Shown one piece after another: positions 1 to 7,291 of a stretch of 64,000 bases of DNA; the first letter of the stretch is position 1; every line of letters begins with the position of its first letter. Source of the stretch: CAWHYG01 sp963833505. Its GTDB lineage: Bacteria > Eisenbacteria > RBG-16-71-46 > CAIMUX01. Location: contig CAWHYG010000007.1 of the NCBI GenBank assembly GCA_963833505.1, positions 558,001 to 622,000 on the forward strand. The letters run 5' to 3'. The translations under genes were made by a program, and so were the position numbers. A model generated the notes under the pieces. The model was given only the letters and a program-made list of their open reading frames with translations, was not told the DNA's origin and searched no databases.

Positions 1-1353
1 GTTCCGGACGATGCCGACGAAGTCCCACATGAGCCGGCGGACCAGGTCCCAATGGGCGTCGATGAGCACGGTCTCGCGCGGGAGCGTGGCGGTTCCCACG
101 TCCCAGGAGGGCAGCGTCCGCGGCGCCGTCAGGTGAGGGAGATCGGCGCAGGCCGTGGCCGCGGCGCGTTCGCCCGTGACCAGCGCTTCGAGCAGGGAAT
201 TGCTCGCGAGGCGATTGGCGCCGTGGAGGCCGATGAAGGCCGTCTCCCCCGCCGCATAGAGTCCGACCAGATCGGTCCGCCCGTCGAGATCGGCCACCAC
301 CCCACCGCATTGGTAGTGCGCGGCCGGCACGACCGGGATCGGCTCACGGGTGATGTCGATCCCGAAGCCGGCGCAGGTTTCGTAGATGGTCGGGAAACGA
401 TCCTTGATCTGCGCCGCATCCAGATGCTCCAGGTGCAACAGCACGTGATGCTCGCCCCGTCGCTTCATCTCGCCGTCGATCGCGCGGGCCACGGCATCCC
501 GGGGCGCGAGGTCTCCCAGCGGATGGCCGGTCCGGAGCCGTTCGCCCGAAATGGTGGTGAGATAGGCGCCTTCGCCGCGGACGGCCTCGGAAATGAGAAA
601 CGACTTGGCCTCGATCCGGGCCTGCGGATCGTAGAGACAGGTGGGATGGAACTGGACGAATTCGAGATTCGCCACGCGGCAGCCGGCCCGCCACGCCATG
701 GCGATGCCGTCGCCGGTGGCCACGTCCGGGTTCGAGGTGTAGCGATAGACCTTGCCGCAGCCGCCGGTGGCCAGAACCGTGGCGCGGGCTGAAATCGGCC
801 GGATCTGCCTTGAGGCGCAGTCGAGGACATAGGCGCCGAGACAGCGACCTCCCGCCGCGCTTCCCGCCGGGCGGCGCTCGGTGATGAGATCGACGGCCAC
901 ATGGTTGGCGCGAAGCTCGATGGCCGGATGCTCGAGGCATCGGGCGAGAAGCGCCTCCATGATCGCCTTCCCGGTGGCGTCGCGAGCATGGACGACCCGG
1001 CGCTGCGAATGCCCGCCCTCGCGGCCCAGCTCATAGTCTCCCCCGGGCCGATGCGCGAAGACGGCGCCCAGCTCTTCGAGCCGCCGGATCGCAGCGGGGC
1101 CGTTCTCGACCACGAATCGCACCGCCTCCGGATGGCAAAGGCCCACCCCGCAGGCCAGCGTGTCCTGGATGTGATCCTCGAACCGATCCTTGGCGCTGAC
1201 GACGGCGGCGATCCCTCCCTGGGCCCAGGAGGTGTTGGCGTTCATCGGGTCCCGCTTGGCCAGGATTCGGACCGATCCGTGGTCCGCCGCGCGAAGAGCG
1301 AAGCCGAGCCCGGCCAGACCGCAGCCAATGACCAGGAAGTCTACTTTTTCCAT
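1..1353 (-). CDS. nadB: L-aspartate oxidase NadB (3' end cut by window edge)
   Basis: FAD-dependent oxidation of L-aspartate to iminoaspartate, first step of de novo NAD synthesis, in the cytosol. The minus-strand reading frame opens at ATG 1353 with MEKVDFLVIGCGLAG, a dinucleotide-binding GxGxxG loop at residues 10-15. It continues with the family segments NTSWAQGGIAAV, a GGDYELGREGGHS stretch, VLATGGCGKVYRYTSNP and GLYAAGETAFIGLHGANRLASNS. 451 residues are present; the family is usually about 530, so roughly the last 80 residues (C-terminal helical domain) lie beyond position 1. It is divergent from the lipoprotein gene at 1488. The family assignment is firm. Confidence 0.93.
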   Translation of the reverse strand, partial: MEKVDFLVIGCGLAGLGFALRAADHGSVRILAKRDPMNANTSWAQGGIAAVVSAKDRFEDHIQDTLACGVGLCHPEAVRFVVENGPAAIRRLEELGAVFAHRPGGDYELGREGGHSQRRVVHARDATGKAIMEALLARCLEHPAIELRANHVAVDLITERRPAGSAAGGRCLGAYVLDCASRQIRPISARATVLATGGCGKVYRYTSNPDVATGDGIAMAWRAGCRVANLEFVQFHPTCLYDPQARIEAKSFLISEAVRGEGAYLTTISGERLRTGHPLGDLAPRDAVARAIDGEMKRRGEHHVLLHLEHLDAAQIKDRFPTIYETCAGFGIDITREPIPVVPAAHYQCGGVVADLDGRTDLVGLYAAGETAFIGLHGANRLASNSLLEALVTGERAAATACADLPHLTAPRTLPSWDVGTATLPRETVLIDAHWDLVRRLMWDFVGIVRN

Positions 1354-1487
1354 ACAGTTAGAACCTGCCAGGCGCCCGCCGGGGCGCTGCATATTTGGGT
1401 TCAGCGCAGTATAGGCCCGTCCGATAAGGAGAACAAAAGGGAAAGCCCAGCCGGGATTCTCCGCGCGGTTCCGGAGGAGGTCCATCC

Positions 1488-2039
1488 ATGTCGCACCCTG
1501 CCCGCCCGGCCACCGGCGCCATTCTGGCCGGAATCCTCTTGTCGCTCCTTTGCGGTTGCAACCATGCCCTCGTGCCGCGCTCCGTCGTCACCGTCGTGAG
1601 CGCGAACCAGAACCAGCCCCTTCAAAGCGACGTGCTCAAGCAGCCCACGGACAGCACGACGGCGGTGGCGGATGACGCCATCACGGTGGAACTCCAGAAT
1701 CGGCCCGCTGACTCGGAGCTGTCGCTCACGCCGGGTGGACCGTTCGGGACCGTCTTCCTGGACACCTACCAGGTGACCTTCCAGAGCGACGAGGCCATCC
1801 CATCCGTGTCCGGAGCCCTGGGGTGGACGGTCGACACCGGGTCGACGGTGACCGGCGAGATCGTCATCGTTCCGGCGGTCCTGAAGACGGAGCCTCCCCT
1901 GGTCGGGCTGGACCAGCAGGGAGAGATCCAGGCGGTGGCGCACATCGTCATCACGGGCCATGAGGCGAACTCCCAGAAGCCGATCCATGTCGAGACGGAC
2001 CTGCAGGTGAACTTCGCGAACTGGATCGACCCGAGCTGA
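1488..2039 (+). CDS. hypothetical lipoprotein
   Basis: 183 residues. The N-terminus has a hydrophobic stretch (residues 10-23) ending in a lipobox (L21-C22-G23-C24), so lipidation at Cys24 and membrane anchoring are likely. The start ATG follows GGAGGAGG at 1472-1479. The mature part is a single beta-rich domain with no motif I recognise. It contains a segment around VDTGSTVTGEIVIVPAVL and ends with VNFANWIDPS. It stands alone between divergent nadB and the downstream membrane glycosyltransferase. Function unknown. Confidence 0.75.
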   Translation: MSHPARPATGAILAGILLSLLCGCNHALVPRSVVTVVSANQNQPLQSDVLKQPTDSTTAVADDAITVELQNRPADSELSLTPGGPFGTVFLDTYQVTFQSDEAIPSVSGALGWTVDTGSTVTGEIVIVPAVLKTEPPLVGLDQQGEIQAVAHIVITGHEANSQKPIHVETDLQVNFANWIDPS

Positions 2040-2151
2040 TCGGGAGTCGACGCTCTCCGCTGTCCAAGCTCTCCGCTCCTGATCGCCGGGCGATGGATGC
2101 TACAATGCCTCCCGCCCGGCGATGTTTTGTGGAAGAGCGGAGGATCCGGCA

Positions 2152-4095
2152 TTGAGCGAGGCGCACAAGGGAGACATCCGGCGGCCCGGAGCCGATTCGA
2201 CCGCGGCCGATCCGCCGTCCTCGACTTCGCCCGTGCCTTCCCCGCCGGCGTCTGCGTTGCGAGCGGCGGCCGCGCCTGCGCGCGCGACGCCCGGCCTCGC
2301 GCTTCCCCTCGCTGCGTCCTTGGCGGTCCTCTGGGGACTCGTGGCGGTCCTCCTGGCCGCCGTGCACCGCGCGACCGGAGGCCACTTCGCCTACGTGCTG
2401 GATGATCCGTATCTCCATCTGGCGATGGCCCGGAATCTCGCCCGTCACGGCGTCTGGGGCCTATTCCCGAACCAGTTCACCAACACGTCCTCGTCCCCGA
2501 TCTGGACCCTGCTCGTGGCCGCCATCTTCAAGGTGACCGGTCCGCTCGTCCTGGTTCCGTTCCTGCTCAACGTCGTTTTCGCTTCGGGGCTGCTCGTGGC
2601 GGTCGCGCGGGCCCTGCGTCCGGTCGCTCCGTCGCGGTTTTTCCTGTTCCTCGTGCTCTTCGCGATCACGATCTGGACGCCTCTTCCGAGCCTCATCTTC
2701 ACCGGGCAGGAGCACCTGCTTCACGCGCTCGTCTCCTTCGGTTTTCTGCTGGCGATGGGGCGGATCGTCGCGGGGGATGGGCGTCAAGGCGAGCCGGCAA
2801 ATGGGGGCAGTCCGGGAGCCCGGACGATGGACGAGTCAACAAAACGCCCCCGAGGAACGCTCTCCAAGGTCGATCGATCGGATCAGACGTTGCTTCTGGC
2901 GTCATCCGCTCTCCTGCCCCTGATCCGCTATGAGGGGCTCTTCCTCTGCGCGGTCGGAGCGGGAATGCTCTTTCTCTCCGGACGCAGGAGGCTGGCCGCG
3001 CTCAGCGCGGTCGTCGCCGTCGTGCCCATCGCGCTCTTCGGCGCGTTCTCGGCCGCCCACGGATGGTTCTGGCTGCCCAATCCGATTCTCCTCAAGGGCA
3101 ACCTGCCCCCGGGTCACTCGCTTTCGGCTCTCTTCATCTTCGCCAAGGCCTGGTACAGCCAGATGATGAACAACGGCCACATGCTTTATCTGGTCGTGGG
3201 CTCGCTCGCGATCCTGGCCGTCAGTTGGGGACGCCGCCGCGCGGGCGATCCCTTCCCGTTCATGCTGGCCGCGGTCATCGTCGCGACTCTGCTCCATCTG
3301 CAGTTCGCGAAGCTGCGCTGGTTCTATCGCTATGAGGCCTACCTCGTCGTGCTCAGCCTCTTCGCCATGGCGGGCACGGGAGCGGGTTTCCTGCGCGGCC
3401 GCTGGTCGGGGCTCCGTCCCTCCAGGGCTCGCGGGCCGTCGCAGGCCGCGGGATTCATCCTCTTTCTGCTCGTGTTCGTCGCCTTGTCGAACCGCGCGAG
3501 CGAAGCGATTCCGCGCGTGCCCCGGGCGGCGAGGAACATCTGGCAGCAGCAGGTGCAGATGGGGCTGTTCCTCAAGCAGTTCTATCCGCGGGCATCGATC
3601 GCAGCCAACGATCTCGGCGCCATCTCCTGGCTGGCCGACACGCAGTGCCTGGACCTGTGGGGACTGGCCAGCATCGACGTGGCGCGGGCGCGGAGGTCCG
3701 GAACCTATGATCGCGACACCATCGACCGTTTGACCCGCGAGCATGGATGCCGCATCGGGATCGTCTACGATTCCTGGTGGAATCCGGGCGATTACGGCGG
3801 GATCGCCGCGGGCCGGCAGGGCGGGCTTCCGGCGAACTGGGTGCAGGCCGGCCGCTGGACCATCCCGGACAACGTCGTTTGCGGCTCGCCGACCGTGTCT
3901 TTCTACGCCATCGATCCGGCGGAGGCGCCGGCGCTGGAAGAACATTCTGCGGGAGTTCGGGCGGCGGCTTCCGGCGGCCGTGCAGGAGGACGGGGCGTAC
4001 CGGCTGCAGGCGGCCGGGAACCATCTCTGAGTTCTGAACGGGGGGCGGAGCCAGGCGGGGTCGTGCTCTGCAGCCTTGCCGGACACCGTAGGTAA
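2152..4095 (+). CDS. GT-C type membrane glycosyltransferase, probable C-terminal frameshift
   Basis: Polytopic membrane protein with about 10 hydrophobic segments. It has a luminal acidic DD motif (residues 84-85, in VLDDPYLHLAMARNLARHG) followed by TNTSSSPIWTLL. This is the pattern of polyprenyl-phosphate-sugar-dependent GT-C enzymes (PMT/ArnT/AftB-like), so transfer of a lipid-linked sugar in the envelope is likely; substrate unknown. I prefer TTG 2152 as start because GGAGG at 2139-2143 sits 8 nt upstream. An ATG lies at 2122 without a clear ribosome site. The last 50 or so residues are low-complexity and Gly/Arg-rich. Reading +1 from about 3940 gives a more protein-like tail (NILREFGRRLPAAVQEDGAY...) ending at TGA 4028-4030, so a one-base insertion or sequencing error is likely. 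Confidence 0.78.
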   Translation: MSEAHKGDIRRPGADSTAADPPSSTSPVPSPPASALRAAAAPARATPGLALPLAASLAVLWGLVAVLLAAVHRATGGHFAYVLDDPYLHLAMARNLARHGVWGLFPNQFTNTSSSPIWTLLVAAIFKVTGPLVLVPFLLNVVFASGLLVAVARALRPVAPSRFFLFLVLFAITIWTPLPSLIFTGQEHLLHALVSFGFLLAMGRIVAGDGRQGEPANGGSPGARTMDESTKRPRGTLSKVDRSDQTLLLASSALLPLIRYEGLFLCAVGAGMLFLSGRRRLAALSAVVAVVPIALFGAFSAAHGWFWLPNPILLKGNLPPGHSLSALFIFAKAWYSQMMNNGHMLYLVVGSLAILAVSWGRRRAGDPFPFMLAAVIVATLLHLQFAKLRWFYRYEAYLVVLSLFAMAGTGAGFLRGRWSGLRPSRARGPSQAAGFILFLLVFVALSNRASEAIPRVPRAARNIWQQQVQMGLFLKQFYPRASIAANDLGAISWLADTQCLDLWGLASIDVARARRSGTYDRDTIDRLTREHGCRIGIVYDSWWNPGDYGGIAAGRQGGLPANWVQAGRWTIPDNVVCGSPTVSFYAIDPAEAPALEEHSAGVRAAASGGRAGGRGVPAAGGREPSLSSERGAEPGGVVLCSLAGHRR

Positions 4096-4165
4096 GAGCG
4101 TTGGGTTCGGTGTCGGCCCGGACCCGTGGAGCGTTTGCCACCTGGCCCGGGGAAGACCTCATAGC

Positions 4166-4340
4166 CTATCGGACGTCGGTCCACCCGATCGTGCGCGTTC
4201 CTGACGGCGTCTCCAGTTGAAGCCGGTAGCGACCCGTTGCGAGCGCGCCCACGTAGAGCTGATTGCCCGGGCCCGCCCAAAGCCGCCGTCCACCCGCCTC
4301 GAGGATGCTTGACAACAGGCTGCCCCAAAGTGCAGACTAG
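4166..4340 (-). pseudogene. remnant tail of a secretion-sorting (FlgD-like) domain gene
   Basis: Minus-strand frame ending at TAG 4166-4168. It reads about 55 residues that end in YVGALATGRYRLQLETPSG and then TRTIGWTDVR. That is the typical last strand pair of the C-terminal FlgD-like/sorting Ig module seen in the other secreted proteins of this window. The frame is closed by a stop upstream (near 4341), and no start or passenger domain precedes it. I read it as the surviving 3' end of a deleted exported-protein gene. Its upstream edge abuts the promoter of the 4392 gene. Confidence 0.45.
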
Positions 4341-4344
4341 TCTG
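4309..4344 (+). promoter_or_regulatory. candidate promoter with overlapping palindromic operator
   Basis: A consensus TTGACA lies at 4309-4314. A perfect 12-bp palindrome CAGACTAGTCTG lies at 4333-4344, 18 nt downstream, and its left half overlaps the expected -10 position (CAGACT, a weak match). The next gene pair encodes a membrane protein and a winged-helix regulator, so autoregulation through this palindrome is a reasonable inference. There is no direct proof in the sequence. Confidence 0.4.
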
Positions 4345-4391
4345 TAATACAAACCAAAGCTCTTGGGGAGGCCTTGAAAGAGGAGCCGCTG

Positions 4392-5021
4392 ATGGAGATG
4401 AACTTGAAGGACATGGAACGCCGCCCCTACTCCTATTGGGGTGCCGACGGCATTCTGGATCTGGTCGTCGGATGGGTCAGTTTCCTGATAGGCGGGTTGT
4501 GGCTGGTAGGCCTGAATCTGCCACGACGTCCTGCTGTTTGGATTCCGTTCTGGATCATAGCGCCCATCGCCTTCACCGCGCTTTCGCTGCTGCAGGGTCG
4601 GATCGTTCGCCGGCTCAAGGAACGGACCACGGATCCCAGGACCGGCCAAATAGAGCTGCGGGCGCCGGCGGGGTGGACGAGGGCGGTCGGCCTGGGAATC
4701 TCCCTCCTGTTCGGGGCATTCGTCACCTACTCCGTCTTTTCGGGCCAGGGCCTTGCGCGCTTGCCGATGGAATCCATCATCGGTTTCGGAGTCCCTGCTT
4801 CCCTGGGGCTGCAGTTCCTTCTGATCGGCCGTCACCAGCGGCGGTTTCTCATCCTGTCCGGGATCTGCCTTGCCAGCACCATCAGTGGTTTCCTGCGTGG
4901 GTTCCGGTACTCAACGCTGCTTTGGAATCTGGTCGCGGTCGGCCTCGCTCTTGGGATCATGGGCACGATCAGGTTGCGCAGCTATCTCAAGGCCCACCCC
5001 CAAGCGGGAGCATCCGAGTGA
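4392..5021 (+). CDS. integral membrane protein, partner of winged-helix regulator
   Basis: About 209 residues with five or six hydrophobic segments (near GILDLVVGWVSFLIGGLWLV, VWIPFWIIAPIAFTALSLL, AVGLGISLLFGAFVTYSVF, a segment near IIGFGVPASLGLQFLLIG, and two more before the end). A basic cytosolic loop (GRIVRRLKERTTDPRTGQIE) is typical of small DUF-type membrane proteins encoded next to HTH regulators. ATG 4392 is chosen because AGGAG at 4381-4385 is 6 nt upstream. TTG 4374 is also open but its ribosome site is too close. The stop overlaps the start of the regulator gene by 3 nt. Function unknown. Confidence 0.7.
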   Translation: MEMNLKDMERRPYSYWGADGILDLVVGWVSFLIGGLWLVGLNLPRRPAVWIPFWIIAPIAFTALSLLQGRIVRRLKERTTDPRTGQIELRAPAGWTRAVGLGISLLFGAFVTYSVFSGQGLARLPMESIIGFGVPASLGLQFLLIGRHQRRFLILSGICLASTISGFLRGFRYSTLLWNLVAVGLALGIMGTIRLRSYLKAHPQAGASE

Positions 5022-5302
5022 CCGAACTCGACCGGGTCATCCATGAACCGGGGCGACTGGTCATCATGGCGCTCCTTTTCGGGATCAAGGAGGCGGACTT
5101 CCTCTACCTACAGCGCGAAACGGGGCTGACGAAGGGAAATCTCTCCTGCCATCTCTCCCGGCTGGAGGAGGCGGGATATGTCGAAATCGAGAAGACCTAC
5201 CGGGGCAAGGTCCCGTTGACGATCGTTCGCCCGACGAAGAGTGGCCGGGATGCCTTCAAGGAGTATCGCAAGGGCGTGGAACGAGTGCTCCGCCCGAAGT
5301 GA
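5018..5302 (+). CDS. winged-helix transcriptional regulator (HTH_34/MarR-like)
   Basis: 94 residues starting with GTG 5018, which overlaps the stop of the membrane protein gene (GTGA), so the two are translationally coupled. The sequence VIHEPGRLVIMALLF, a recognition-helix region around GLTKGNLSCHLSRLEEAGYV and a wing with KTYRGKVPLTIVRPTKSG match the small ArsR/MarR-like HTH_34 family. These proteins usually repress their own operon. The palindrome at 4333-4344 is the obvious candidate target. The last 11 codons are partly duplicated at 5825-5856. Confidence 0.82.
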   Translation: MTELDRVIHEPGRLVIMALLFGIKEADFLYLQRETGLTKGNLSCHLSRLEEAGYVEIEKTYRGKVPLTIVRPTKSGRDAFKEYRKGVERVLRPK

Positions 5303-5315
5303 TCACGGGTACCGG
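5272..5315 (+). repeat. copy A of a ~45-bp duplication of the regulator gene 3' end
   Basis: This segment (codons KGVERVLRPK, stop, and about 12 nt beyond) is repeated at 5825-5868 with roughly 85% identity by eye. There the sequence reads KGVEGVLRPR and a stop in the corresponding frame. The paralogous copy has no HTH upstream of it. Confidence 0.55.
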
Positions 5316-5326
5316 TAGTTGGTGGT

Positions 5327-5677
5327 TCAGTCCCGTCGGCGCTTTACGACATCGATGACGACGGTCCGATTGTAACACCGCTCCTCCGGGGGGTCGTTGT
5401 CAAACGGGGCAAGGCCGAGATCTTCGCCGAACCCATGGGTTTCGAACGTGACCCCGTGCTTGCCGGCCTTCAAGACCGCGCCTTCCAGGATGTTCTGCGC
5501 CTCGCTGGCGCGCTCATCCGACAGCATCTGATCATAATCAGGGTCTCCAATAGTGTCAGTATGGCCGTGGATAATCACCGTCCGAGCAGCGTTGACGCAC
5601 GGTCGGAGATTCTGCACACTTCTTCTGAACGCTGGCTTCTGGTCCGGCGTGCCGGATGGTCGCCGGTTTGGGCACAT
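5327..5677 (-). pseudogene. OmpA-family C-terminal domain remnant
   Basis: The frame encodes the peptidoglycan-binding OmpA/MotB-like core: VIIHGHTDTIGDPDYDQML, then SDERASEAQNILEGAV, then a tail with EERCYNRTVVIDVVKRRRD. The GHTD motif, SxxRA motif and NRTVVI (usually NRRVEI) strand are all visible. It lacks a signal peptide, a lipobox and the first beta strand of the domain. The nominal start (ATG 5677) has no persuasive ribosome site, and the frame continues open but meaningless upstream. It is most likely the 3' remnant of an OmpA/Pal-like gene. It could be a very small cytosolic OmpA-like protein, but that would be unusual. Confidence 0.55.
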
Positions 5678-5975
5678 GGAGTGCGGAGGTGACTGGAATG
5701 CGCACGAACTTGTGGCCGGTCGTACTTGCGGCTATGGCCATTCCGGCGAGCGCGTCATCAACATGAGTGGTGTGGGTGTTCGCTTCGGCGTGTCCTGGTA
5801 GCTCTCGCCCGCTTTATTCGCAAAAGGGCGTGGAGGGAGTGCTCCGCCCGAGGTGACCACGAGTCGCCGAAACCGGCGGCAGCGCGCAAGCTCACGTGAT
5901 GATGGGGCCGCGTCGAAGGGTGAGGGACGAGCGCGTGCCTTCCGGCTCGCTCCAGTCCTCGCTCGTCGGCGGCCC
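5678..5975. other. intergenic patch with degraded gene pieces
   Basis: About 300 nt without a convincing gene. The copy of the regulator 3' end at 5825-5856 is the only piece I can relate to other sequence here. Reading frames across it are short and lack motifs. Together with the OmpA remnant and the 4166-4340 tail it marks a decaying segment between nadB and the lipid A cluster. Confidence 0.5.
5825..5868 (+). repeat. copy B of the duplicated regulator 3' end
   Basis: Matches 5272-5315 with a few substitutions. In the appropriate frame it encodes KGVEGVLRPR followed by a stop. No winged-helix coding sequence precedes it, so it is a relic of a second, deleted copy of the regulator gene, or a short segmental duplication. 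Confidence 0.5.
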
Positions 5976-7214
5976 TCAGGCTTCCGCCTGCGGCCCTCCC
6001 GGCTCCGAGGTGTCGGGCCAGAGGTCGCCGGCCGCGGCGCCGGCGAGATCCGGGAAGCGCGGCTCCATCCGGAATCCCGGGGCGCCCGCCACGATGCGCG
6101 CGAACCATGCGGTCCAGGACGCGACCGCTTCGGGCTCATTCCAGATCAGCCGTTGCGCCAACACCGCCACGCGCGTCCCGGGCGGAAGGACCGGCTGGAG
6201 GCGCGTCCAGTCCTTTTCCGTGGTCACGATCCAGGACGAATCCGCCCGCGCCGTGGAGACGAGCTCGCGAAGATCCGCCGCGCGGTAGCGGTGATGGTCC
6301 GGGAAGACCCAGAACGACTCCACCGGATTGCCGAGCTTTCGAAGAGACGCAACGAGCCGTTCCGGATGCGCGATCCCGGCGAGCAGGTGGACCGCTTCCC
6401 CCGGCTTCGGGGGATCGGCCGACGCGGGCGAGACCGGGCGAAGCTGCGCGCCGTCGTGCCAGGTCAGCACCTCGGTCCCGGTCCGCAGGAACGGCCGGAT
6501 CCGCGACACGGCGGCATCGACTTCAGCCGGCTCGACTCCGGCCAGCACGACGCGATCGGCCCTTCGAAGAGCAACCTCCGGCGGCTCCCGAAGCGGACCG
6601 GCGGGAAGCAGCCGGCCGTTTCCCAAGGGCGAGTGGCCCAGCATCGTCACGACGTCTCCGTCGCGATGAAGGCAACGATGCTGGAATCCGTCGTCCAGGA
6701 TGGCGATCCAGGCGCCTTCCTTGGCGGCCAGCCGGGCGGCCTTGATCCTCTCTCGCGCGACGTAGACGTGCGTGCCGAGCCCGGCGGCTTTCGACGCCAG
6801 CCAGACCGGCTCGTCTCCGAACACCTCCGCCGAAGCCGCGGGACCAGAGGCCCGCCCGGTGGATTCCGGCGGCGGCGGCGCCGGCACGCGCTGCGCCGGT
6901 GAGCCGGTGATCGACCGGACGCGACCGTATCCCCGGGTGAGGATCACCGGCCGCAGACCCGCCCGCGCGGCGATGCGAAGAAGCTCCATCGCCAGCGGAG
7001 TCTTCCCGCAGCCTCCGACCTCGATCCCGCCGATCGAGACCGTGGCCAGCGGCGGGCGCTCCTGGTGGAACCAGCCGCGTCGATAGCAGGTGTTGCGGGC
7101 GGCCACTCCCAATCGGAAGCACAATTCCCCGGCCCTCGCGACGGGGCGGACGAGGCGCCCGACGGTCGTCTCGGGGCCTCCGTCCCGCCACAGATCTTCC
7201 TGAAGAAGAGTCAT
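5976..7214 (-). CDS. lpxK: tetraacyldisaccharide 4'-kinase LpxK
   Basis: Phosphorylates the 4'-position of the lipid A disaccharide precursor at the inner membrane (Raetz pathway). The N-terminal region is hydrophobic/amphipathic, followed by PPLATVSIGGIEVGGCGKTP, the LpxK-type Walker A. VILTRGYGR and DEPVWLASK follow, then ILDDGFQHRCL (the conserved DDxxQH) and VVTTEKDWTRL (TEKD), all family landmarks. About 412 residues from ATG 7214, somewhat longer than the usual 330. An upstream ATG at 7295 overlaps the waaA stop and would add 27 non-conserved residues. It is the last gene of the long minus-strand lipid A cluster. Confidence 0.9.
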   Translation of the reverse strand: MTLLQEDLWRDGGPETTVGRLVRPVARAGELCFRLGVAARNTCYRRGWFHQERPPLATVSIGGIEVGGCGKTPLAMELLRIAARAGLRPVILTRGYGRVRSITGSPAQRVPAPPPPESTGRASGPAASAEVFGDEPVWLASKAAGLGTHVYVARERIKAARLAAKEGAWIAILDDGFQHRCLHRDGDVVTMLGHSPLGNGRLLPAGPLREPPEVALRRADRVVLAGVEPAEVDAAVSRIRPFLRTGTEVLTWHDGAQLRPVSPASADPPKPGEAVHLLAGIAHPERLVASLRKLGNPVESFWVFPDHHRYRAADLRELVSTARADSSWIVTTEKDWTRLQPVLPPGTRVAVLAQRLIWNEPEAVASWTAWFARIVAGAPGFRMEPRFPDLAGAAAGDLWPDTSEPGGPQAEA

Positions 7215-7291
7215 GGATGACCCTCGCCTCCTTGGCTGCCGAAGGCCCGCCGGAACGTCACGAGCTGGCGGTTTCTCCGGTTCTCTCCTCT

